DNA of 59,060 nucleotides from Gammaproteobacteria bacterium (lineage in GTDB: Bacteria > Pseudomonadota > Gammaproteobacteria > Enterobacterales > Alteromonadaceae), in NCBI GenBank assembly GCA_017302255.1, contig JAFLDV010000028.1, positions 1 to 59,060 of the forward strand, written 5' to 3'. The notes beneath the pieces are model-generated. The model was not told the origin of the DNA and did not search any database. It saw nothing but the letters and a program-made list of their open reading frames with translations. Within the stretch, counting starts at the first letter, position 1. Each line of letters starts with the position of its first letter. Shown here one piece after another: positions 52,908 to 59,060 of the stretch. Position numbers and translations under genes: made by a program.

Positions 52908-54557
52908 TTAAACCACGCTGCCGTCAACCATTGATTCTCCCCTCATCGCCCCAGAGAACTTTGCGAGACAGTCACTAAAACTGTCTTTGGGCAACATAAC
53001 TTCAATCAGACGAAAGCGACCATCGTCTGCTATTGCATCAGCAATCGCGCTGACAAACTGATGACCGTTCCAAACCTGCCTAGCACCACCATTCATTGCC
53101 CGAGCGAGTGCAGCGTAATTCCATCCACTTAGCGAGGTTGCGCTGAGTTCTGGAGCAAATGCTTTTATCATCCCCCAACTTTGGTTATTCAGTACAATAA
53201 CAATTGGATTCCAGCCATACCGTTGACAATGACCAAGTTCAAGCCCCGTCATTTGAAAGGCCCCATCCCCAACAATTACTATCGGACGTTTTTTAGAAAC
53301 TTGTTGAAGTCCAAGAGCTGCAGGAACAGCATACCCCATGGATGCATAAAACGCGGGTGCCAATAACCAACGCGGCTCAGTGTAAAGCGAAGCAAACAAA
53401 CAGTCACCAATGTCGAGCACAAACGGAAACAACTCTGATTGCGCGCTCAACTCTTGATGTAACAACTTCATCGCAGTACCAGAGCTCCAACACGTCTTTG
53501 CAAGTTTATCTTCGACGTCCAAGTCTTGAACCCAGCTATTGGGCGCTGAACGAGGTTCGTACCGAATATTAAAATCCGCCAACCATGCTGCGACCGCTGC
53601 AGGCTCGATCCGATAGTATTTTCCATTTGGTAACACAATGCCGTTCTCGTCCCACCAAAGCACTTTTTTGTTGTGGAGCAGTGCTGGGTTGCCTGCAAAA
53701 TTACTGTCAGATTTGATAACCCCGCAGACCAGCAACAAATCACTCTGTTGAAGAAACGGCAATAGAGGATCTTGCCCAGTTCCTGAGAAAACTCCAACAT
53801 AGCAGCACGCACTTGGATTAAGTACCGAGCGTCCTAGCAGCGTTGCCGCACAGGGTGCATTACTTGATAAACTGAAGTGTGAAATTGCTTGGTCAAAGCC
53901 AAACCTTCTAGCCTTTGCCCCAACCAAACAACAAGGAGCTTTCGCAGAGGTAAGCAGTACCGACAAACTCTCCGTCAATTCATGAGGTAATTGTTTAGGT
54001 TTGGCTTTAAGTGATTCTTGAATCTTAAGATTCTTAGGGCTGAATTTTTCTACTGCATAATCTCTAGGCAGCTCAATAAGCACCGGCCGACGTTCTTGTA
54101 AGCAGGTCGCCAATACATCTTGCCATAGCAGTTCAATTGTACTTGCATCATCAAAGCGAACTTGCTTCGCCGTTATTTCTGCAAGTATCCGGCGTTGACC
54201 ATCAACATCACCAATTTGATGATGCAACAAGTACCCTGACTCGATTTCACGTTTTGATGGAAAGCCCGCAAAAACAATCATTGGCACAAATTCCATGAAG
54301 GCTTGCGCTATCGCATTTGTTGCATTAAGCGCGCCGGCGCCATATGTCAATGCCACTGCAGATGGACGATTAGTAAATCTTGCAGCTGCATCGGCAGCAA
54401 ACACCGCAGCAGGTTCATGACTTAGTTGAATCAGCTTAAGTTTGGGTTGCTGCTCAAACCGTTCCAACCACGGCAAAATAAAATCTCCGGGGATAGCAAA
54501 GACATCATTGATATCCGCAGCTAATAATTGCTCAGCTAAATAGTCGGCTATTAACAT
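52908..54557 (-). CDS. Thiamine-diphosphate 2-oxoacid decarboxylase (pyruvate/indolepyruvate decarboxylase family)
   Basis: A 549-residue enzyme. The catalytic glutamate is in LSHEPAAVFAADAAAR near residue 50, the paired histidines of decarboxylases in LLHHQIGDVD near 114, and the ThDP/Mg2+ motif is GDGAFQMTG through VLNNQSWG near 420-450. These favour a non-oxidative decarboxylase such as a pyruvate, phenylpyruvate or indolepyruvate decarboxylase, yielding an aldehyde; the exact substrate cannot be read. ATG 54557 is chosen over a longer frame to 54608. A set of five heptamer repeats lies upstream and could affect its promoter. Confidence 0.85.
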   Translation of the reverse strand: MLIADYLAEQLLAADINDVFAIPGDFILPWLERFEQQPKLKLIQLSHEPAAVFAADAAARFTNRPSAVALTYGAGALNATNAIAQAFMEFVPMIVFAGFPSKREIESGYLLHHQIGDVDGQRRILAEITAKQVRFDDASTIELLWQDVLATCLQERRPVLIELPRDYAVEKFSPKNLKIQESLKAKPKQLPHELTESLSVLLTSAKAPCCLVGAKARRFGFDQAISHFSLSSNAPCAATLLGRSVLNPSACCYVGVFSGTGQDPLLPFLQQSDLLLVCGVIKSDSNFAGNPALLHNKKVLWWDENGIVLPNGKYYRIEPAAVAAWLADFNIRYEPRSAPNSWVQDLDVEDKLAKTCWSSGTAMKLLHQELSAQSELFPFVLDIGDCLFASLYTEPRWLLAPAFYASMGYAVPAALGLQQVSKKRPIVIVGDGAFQMTGLELGHCQRYGWNPIVIVLNNQSWGMIKAFAPELSATSLSGWNYAALARAMNGGARQVWNGHQFVSAIADAIADDGRFRLIEVMLPKDSFSDCLAKFSGAMRGESMVDGSVV

Positions 54558-54710
54558 ATAGTTCTCTGATTTTAGGTAACACTGAATGAAGCCAAAACAA
54601 CTAGGCAAATTTTTATCGGATTTTACTCGTTAGCTAAGAGATCAAAACCAATCGACAGAGATATAAGGGCGAGGCAAAAGGGGTAGTAAATTGTAATTGA
54701 TTAAATTGTT

Positions 54711-54745
54711 GGTTATTGGTTATTGGTTATTGGTTATTGGTTATT
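54711..54745. repeat. Five tandem copies of the heptamer GGTTATT
   Basis: Five exact head-to-tail units of 7 bp lie about 150 bases upstream of the decarboxylase start codon on the minus strand. A heptanucleotide microsatellite of this kind can gain or lose units by slippage and so change promoter spacing. It lies in an intergenic region (54558-54824). Confidence 0.9.
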
Positions 54746-54754
54746 TCTGAAGAG

Positions 54755-54797
54755 TTTGGCTAAAGATCGACAGCTCAATCGTCTATCTTTAGCCAAA
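54755..54797. terminator. 13-bp inverted repeat downstream of moeA
   Basis: TTTGGCTAAAGAT (54755-54767) and ATCTTTAGCCAAA (54785-54797) are perfect 13-bp arms around a 17-base spacer. It lies just after the moeA stop and before the heptamer repeats, so it is probably the end of the narL-moeA message, but there is no T-run, and an operator or mobile-element remnant is possible. Confidence 0.5.
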
Positions 54798-54824
54798 CAG
54801 CAAATTCAAATTGCGTTTGAGCCC

Positions 54825-56075
54825 TTAAATAAGCCAAGAACTTTTAAGTTGAATGTGAATTGGGTCATCGGTGTTAATATTGCCTCGGTCTTGCTCTAAC
54901 CACGTCCATCCATCGGCGTTTAGCAGCGAAGTAAGCATTCCGGAGCTATCGAGTCCCACAGGTTCAGCCGTTACACCATCCACCGTAACGTTCACAGAAA
55001 TCCGCTGAAAATCTAACCGGCCCATTTTTTTTCTAAATGGCTGTTTGGCCGAAGCCGGGATGACTTTATGCTGTGATGCAACAAATGAAGCCTTCGATTG
55101 GCCAGCGCGTTTTGCAAGCCCCGCTAACACTAGCTGCTCTAGCGTTATAACCGCTGAAACTGGGTTCCCAGGTAAACCAAAAAACAAGCAATTGCCAAGA
55201 ACTCCAAATGCAAAAGGCTTGCCGGGCTTAATCGCGACTTGCCAAAAATGCATTTGGCCAATTGACTCTAAAACAGCCCTCGTATGGTCGGCATCACCCA
55301 CAGACACACCGCCACTGGTAATAAGTGCGTCTACTTCTGATGATGCTTTGTCGAAAAGTTGTCTTAACTTCACTGGATCATCAGCGACCCAACCATAATC
55401 AATAACTTGGTAACCGAGACGCATCAACACAGCTTTAATAACAACACGATTACTATCATACAACTCACCCAGAGTTAACTGCTCACCAGGTTGTTTTAAC
55501 TCATCTCCGCTTGATAAAACACCAACTCGTAACTGCTTATAAACTGCAACGTTTGCTACACCTAAGGTAGCAAGCAAGCCAAGTTGCAGAGGACCTAAAC
55601 GGTCTCCTTGCTTCAAAACCGTTTGTCCATGCTCGATTTCGCTACCGCACAATCGAACATGTTGACCTGCTTTGGGTCTATTCTGCAGACAAATCAATTG
55701 ACCTTCTTGTTGGTTTAAAATTGTCACATCTTCTTGCATCACCACAGTATCAAAATCATCAGGAACTAATGCGCCAGTCGTTACCCGGATACATGAGCCT
55801 TCCTCGGCTGCAGCTAAAAATGGATGGCCGGCCAAGCTTTGCCCAACAATCTTAAATAGATTATTTTCAGAAACATCGGCAAAGCGGATCGCATAACCAT
55901 CCATCGCTGAATTATTCACTGTAGGAATTGCGAGCGGTGAAATAACATCTTCTGCCAAAATTCGTTCAAAAGCAGCATCTAAAGATACCCATTCGACAAA
56001 GGTGGGGTCTGGTATATCTTTCAACATCTTACTGAGTGCTTCAGACAAACTTTGCATTTTTGGCTTCTCACTCAT
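54825..56075 (-). CDS. moeA: Molybdopterin molybdenumtransferase MoeA
   Basis: A 416-residue enzyme that inserts molybdenum into adenylated molybdopterin. NNSAMDGYAIRF, TGALVPDDFDTVVMQED, GVLSSGDEL, SGGVSVGDADHTR, KPGKPFAFG and LPGNPVSAVITLEQLV are intact. Its start overlaps the narL stop by four bases, so moeA is cotranscribed and translationally coupled with the nitrate response regulator. This completes the local set MoaA, B, C, D, E, MoeB, MogA, MoeA and MobA. Confidence 0.96.
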   Translation of the reverse strand: MSEKPKMQSLSEALSKMLKDIPDPTFVEWVSLDAAFERILAEDVISPLAIPTVNNSAMDGYAIRFADVSENNLFKIVGQSLAGHPFLAAAEEGSCIRVTTGALVPDDFDTVVMQEDVTILNQQEGQLICLQNRPKAGQHVRLCGSEIEHGQTVLKQGDRLGPLQLGLLATLGVANVAVYKQLRVGVLSSGDELKQPGEQLTLGELYDSNRVVIKAVLMRLGYQVIDYGWVADDPVKLRQLFDKASSEVDALITSGGVSVGDADHTRAVLESIGQMHFWQVAIKPGKPFAFGVLGNCLFFGLPGNPVSAVITLEQLVLAGLAKRAGQSKASFVASQHKVIPASAKQPFRKKMGRLDFQRISVNVTVDGVTAEPVGLDSSGMLTSLLNADGWTWLEQDRGNINTDDPIHIQLKSSWLI

Positions 56076-56725
56076 GCGGGTTTTCCTTGAAAGCTAACCA
56101 TCCACACTGCTGCTTCGACCCTAGATCGCAAATTCAATTTTTTCAATAAGTGCTTCACATGCACCTTTACCGTGCCATCTGAAATATCCAGCTCGCGAGC
56201 AATAAGTTTATTACTTAATCCTTTAGCAATGAGCTCCAAAATTTCTAATTCGCGATTGGTTAAATTAGAAATATCCGTCACCGGCTTTTCTACAGGTCGA
56301 CGAATGGCATCAGCGAGTGCCGCGTTCACTGCGTCACTTAGCACCATCTTGCCATGCACTGCTTTTTTTATTTGCGCTAATAAATCATCAGGATCTGAAT
56401 CTTTAAGTAAGTAACCATCTGCACCGAGACTGATTGCTTTAATCACGTCTTCGTTAGAGTCAGACACAGTAAGCATGACAATCCTAGACGTAACGCCGTC
56501 GTCACGCATGCGTTTTAGAGTCTCATGTCCATCCATTCCTTGCATATTTAAATCAAGGATAATCAAATCTGGCTCTAAGTCGTTGGCTAACCCAATTGCT
56601 TCCGGTCCATTGCTCGCTTCAGCGATAACGTCTAAATCGTCTTCAAAGGCTAACAACTGGCGCAAGCCTTTGCGCAATAATGGGTGATCATCAACTAACA
56701 TTACTGAAAACTTATCGTTCGACAT
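56072..56725 (-). CDS. narL: Nitrate/nitrite response regulator NarL
   Basis: A 217-residue response regulator: receiver with MLVDDHPLLRKG, phosphorylated aspartate in LIILDLNMQGMDG (about D59), conserved threonine and lysine in LTVSDS and YLLKDSD, and a LuxR-type helix-turn-helix LTNRELEILELIAKGLSNKLIARELDISDGT (split as LTNRELEILELIAKGLS and NKLIARELD). It should be phosphorylated by NarX and bind the 7-2-7 sites seen at eight places here. ATG 56725 has GGAG six bases upstream; the earlier GTG/ATG at 56740/56737 lack one. narP cannot be excluded, although the narX partner suggests NarL. Confidence 0.93.
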   Translation of the reverse strand: MSNDKFSVMLVDDHPLLRKGLRQLLAFEDDLDVIAEASNGPEAIGLANDLEPDLIILDLNMQGMDGHETLKRMRDDGVTSRIVMLTVSDSNEDVIKAISLGADGYLLKDSDPDDLLAQIKKAVHGKMVLSDAVNAALADAIRRPVEKPVTDISNLTNRELEILELIAKGLSNKLIARELDISDGTVKVHVKHLLKKLNLRSRVEAAVWMVSFQGKPA

Positions 56726-56782
56726 GCGAGACTCCATCACGTTATTTCCTGCCTATTAGGAAGTAATCCTTAATATTGTTAT

Positions 56783-56796
56783 TTGATTTATATCAT
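56783..56796 (-). promoter_or_regulatory. FNR box near narL
   Basis: TTGATTTATATCAT matches nine of the ten defined FNR positions. For narL on the minus strand a -41.5 placement would start transcription near 56748, just before the gene, fitting a short leader. It could alternatively affect the divergent transporter. Confidence 0.65.
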
Positions 56797-56908
56797 GTTC
56801 GAGTGGATAGCTGAAATTGCGGCTTAGATACAGCCAAAAAAAAAGACACCAGAGATACTCCTACACTATTGTTTTATATGGATAATATTAACCTCACCAG
56901 ATGTGATA

Positions 56909-56924
56909 TACCTATTTATAGGTA
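56909..56924 (+). promoter_or_regulatory. NarL/NarP 7-2-7 site upstream of the last NarK gene
   Basis: TACCTATTTATAGGTA is a perfect palindrome with TACCTAT heptamers and spacer 2, an excellent NarL/NarP site, about 127 bases before the transporter start codon. A weak FNR-like TTGTGGTAACTCAA follows at 56969-56982 and could be the anaerobic element of that promoter. The 310-base gap (56726-57035) has no gene. Confidence 0.75.
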
Positions 56925-57035
56925 TCCCTTTCGCGCTTTTAGCCAAAAACTATAACCATTCAGCTTCATTGTGGTAACTCAACGCAACTTGCATAGTTGT
57001 CGCGATGCGTGCGCATTAGACCCATTGGAGCTTTT

Positions 57036-58652
57036 ATGTCTAACTTAAATAAATGGCAGCCGGAAGATGAATCCTTCTGGAACCATACCGGCAAATCGAT
57101 TGCAAGTCGTAATCTTTGGATTTCAATCCCAAGCCTACTTTGTGGCTTCGCAGTTTGGATGTTATGGAGCATCCTCACTGTTCAGATGATGAATCTTGGC
57201 TTTCCATATAGCCCAAGCGATTTGTTTTCATTAACTGCAATAGCTGGCTTAACCGGCGCTACCTTGCGTATTCCGTCTAGTTTCTTTGTTCGGATGTGTG
57301 GTGGCCGTTACACCATTTTCTTAACAACAAGTCTATTAATGCTGCCGGCAATCGGTACTGGCTTAGCGCTCCAAGATAAAGACACGCCATTTTGGGTGTT
57401 TCAAGCGATGGCCTTACTTTCCGGTATCGGCGGCGGCAACTTTGCGGCATCGATGTCAAACATCAGTTTCTTCTATCCAAAAAAACAACAGGGCCTTGCT
57501 CTTGGGTTAAATGCTGGCTTAGGTAACTTTGGTGTTACCACTATGCAGATTTTAGTACCACTGTTCATGACATTTGGCGCCTTTACCTTCGCAGGTGGCG
57601 GTGATGCAATGATATTACAAAAAGCTAGTGGCACATTGATTGGCAGTATCCCAGCAGGTAGCGAGACATGGGTGCAGAACGGCGGTTTTGTTTGGCTACT
57701 ATTATTAGTGCCGCTTGCATTTGCAACTTGGTTTGGCATGAATAACATCAATACAGAAGAAGTTACTCCGAAACAACCTGGTGCGCTTGTTGCCTTTAGT
57801 ATCATCTTAGCAATGCTGGCGATTGGCTTTATCACATCCATCGGTGGTTTGTGGTTAATGTTGCCTGCCGCAGTTAATGGTTCAGGTTTTGGTGTGCCAA
57901 AAGAATTAGTGCTAATCGGTGTTTTATTTAGCACCGTGTTCCTATTGAAATTGCTGCCGGGTGCTATCCGCACGAATCTTGACCGTCAATACAAAATTTT
58001 TTCGAATAAACACACTTGGGTAATGAGTGTTTTGTATGTGATGACTTTCGGCTCATTCATTGGTTTCTCAGCAGCTTTCCCACTGTCTATTCAGGTGATC
58101 TTTGGTTTCAGCCATCAAATGGTTGATGGTGTAATGACCCACACTACCGTTAATCCAAATGCACCAAGTGCTTTAACTTACGCATGGATAGCGCCATTTA
58201 TTGGAGCATTAATTAGACCTGTAGGCGGATGGTTAGCAGATAAACTGGGCGGTGCGTTTGTAACACAGCTTTGTTCAATTACGATGGTCATTTGTGCACT
58301 GGGAGCAGCGTATTTCATGCAACTGGCCTACCAATCTCCAACCCCAGAGCAATACTTCATGCCATTCTTTTTGATTTTCTTAGGTCTATTTGCAGCAAGT
58401 GGAATTGGTAATGGTTCAACCTTCCGCACTATTGCAGTAGTATTTCCAAAAGAACAAGCTGGCCCTGTCCTTGGTTGGACATCAGCAGTAGCTGCATACG
58501 GCGCATTCTACATACCACAAGTGTTTGGTGAGCAAATCAAAGCAGCAACCCCTGAGTATGCAATGATTGGCTTTGCTGTTTTCTATGCATTATGCCTAGT
58601 TATTAACTGGTTCTTTTATTTACGTAAAAATGGTGATTTCTATAACCCATAA
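57036..58652 (+). CDS. Third NarK-type nitrate/nitrite transporter (MFS, NNP family)
   Basis: A 538-residue carrier, longer than the other two, with about 12 hydrophobic segments. It shows the nitrate signature GLGNFGVTTMQI near residue 160 (NNP motif with conserved glycines), GATLRIPSSFFVRM with the substrate arginine, and IRPVGGWLADKLG. The stretch around residues 190-215 is an insertion (periplasmic loop) seen in some NarK/NarU proteins. ATG 57036 has GGAG upstream; the extended frame from 56997 is rejected. A terminator follows. It may be a nitrate/nitrite antiporter, but the polarity cannot be told from sequence. Confidence 0.92.
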   Translation: MSNLNKWQPEDESFWNHTGKSIASRNLWISIPSLLCGFAVWMLWSILTVQMMNLGFPYSPSDLFSLTAIAGLTGATLRIPSSFFVRMCGGRYTIFLTTSLLMLPAIGTGLALQDKDTPFWVFQAMALLSGIGGGNFAASMSNISFFYPKKQQGLALGLNAGLGNFGVTTMQILVPLFMTFGAFTFAGGGDAMILQKASGTLIGSIPAGSETWVQNGGFVWLLLLVPLAFATWFGMNNINTEEVTPKQPGALVAFSIILAMLAIGFITSIGGLWLMLPAAVNGSGFGVPKELVLIGVLFSTVFLLKLLPGAIRTNLDRQYKIFSNKHTWVMSVLYVMTFGSFIGFSAAFPLSIQVIFGFSHQMVDGVMTHTTVNPNAPSALTYAWIAPFIGALIRPVGGWLADKLGGAFVTQLCSITMVICALGAAYFMQLAYQSPTPEQYFMPFFLIFLGLFAASGIGNGSTFRTIAVVFPKEQAGPVLGWTSAVAAYGAFYIPQVFGEQIKAATPEYAMIGFAVFYALCLVINWFFYLRKNGDFYNP

Positions 58653-58674
58653 CTAGCCAGTGAATTAACAATTG

Positions 58675-58709
58675 AAGGCTCCATGACTTAGATCTTGGGG
58701 CCTTTTTGT
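58675..58709 (+). terminator. Intrinsic terminator after the third NarK gene
   Basis: AAGGCTCC (58675-58682) pairs with GGGGCCTT (58697-58704) and is followed by a T-run. Confidence 0.88.
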
Positions 58710-59060
58710 TTAGATATTTTATTTAGCATAGATGGCACGGTGCCCCCCTTAGCAAACAACTAACGTGACAAACCATCCTTTAATACTATAAACACAATGT
58801 TATTGGCACCTATTGCGTCAGCCATTACCCCTTACGCGTGCACACACTAATTCTCATTAGCTTATCTTTAGAATACCCACCCGAATCATCCTCTTTATCT
58901 GGATTTCCGTTTTGTAGCGCAAATTTCATTCTCGGTTAGCCTGCTCGCAAGTGACGAATTGTCGTTACTGCTAGGCCGCGTTAACTTCGATATTTAAATG
59001 ATTTTCACAAGCTGGGAGCTTTGTGGCGTGAATTTAAAGTCGGGGTAACGTGTTCTCAGT
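58710..59060. other. Right-edge stretch without a gene
   Basis: I see no gene, tRNA fragment or strong hairpin here apart from a short GGCAC-G-GTGCC palindrome near 58734. A second copy of the tRNA-fMet remnant, which would mark the other end of an island, is not present. Confidence 0.5.

Noticed and set aside
54711-54745. CRISPR array
   Set aside because: The units are 7 bp without spacers and there are no cas genes.

Overview
The window reads as a gammaproteobacterial chromosome segment (moderate to low GC, roughly low 40s percent by eye) devoted almost entirely to nitrate respiration and the anaerobic metabolism around it. Support for the lineage comes from E. coli-like NarG/NarH ligand spacing, the narX/narL and FNR-style control sites, a UbiT/UbiU/UbiV cluster, NirBD with CobA, and an initiator-tRNA remnant closest to the enterobacterial/gammaproteobacterial sequence. 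The genus cannot be fixed from the sequence alone.

Layout. 1-1062: gene-poor end with a broken copy of the 3' part of tRNA-fMet and several palindromes. 1-5.3 kb (minus strand): a small Cys-rich unknown protein, a nitrate-sensing (NIT) chemoreceptor and narX. 5.7-13.2 kb: narGHJI plus a PpiC-type foldase. 13.4-17.4 kb: a nitrate-cluster porin, then the oxygen-independent ribonucleotide reductase nrdG-nrdD. 17.5-21.2 kb: an NrdD-linked small protein, ubiT divergent from ubiU-ubiV-mogA. 21.3-26.0 kb (minus): narK followed by a PP2C-phosphatase/Ser-Thr-kinase fusion, a coiled-coil protein and a diiron MBL-fold protein. 26.3-29.2 kb: a second NarK-type transporter, nnrS and HU. 29.5-33.7 kb: a DGC-domain protein, moeB, a DUF454 protein, norR and ytfE. 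33.9-40 kb: moaA-mobA-moaB-moaC-moaD-moaE-modA-modB-modC. 40-45.7 kb: a CPA2 antiporter, a NIT-ANTAR antiterminator, a nirC-like channel and a second PP2C-kinase fusion. 45.9-54.6 kb: OsmC, a second porin, cobA-nirD-nirB (minus), a methyltransferase and a ThDP decarboxylase. 54.8-58.7 kb: narL-moeA (minus) and a third NarK-type transporter.

How the genes work together. Nitrate would cross the outer membrane through the two porin paralogues and the inner membrane through NarK-type carriers, be reduced at the membrane by NarGHI (molybdenum cofactor made and molybdate imported by the local moa/mob/moe/mog/mod genes), and nitrite would be exported or reduced to ammonium by cytoplasmic NirBD with siroheme from CobA. 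YtfE, NorR and NnrS deal with nitric oxide. NrdDG and UbiTUV replace oxygen-dependent deoxynucleotide and ubiquinone synthesis. No NO-forming nitrite reductase, NO reductase or N2O reductase is seen, so the pattern is nitrate respiration plus ammonium formation rather than full denitrification.

Regulation is unusually legible. Perfect FNR boxes (TTGAT-N4-ATCAA) and 7-2-7 NarL/NarP palindromes (TACC...GGTA) precede narK, nrdG and the DGC gene; NarL-type palindromes also precede narG, the first porin, moaA and the last narK; three NorR boxes (GT-N7-AC) lie between norR and ytfE; and intrinsic terminators sit in the leaders of nirB and the nirC-like gene next to a NIT-ANTAR antiterminator. The least explained part is the pair of tail-anchored phosphatase-kinase fusions, each placed directly behind a nitrate/nitrite transporter, one of them followed by a diiron MBL protein and a chemoreceptor-tip-like coiled coil.
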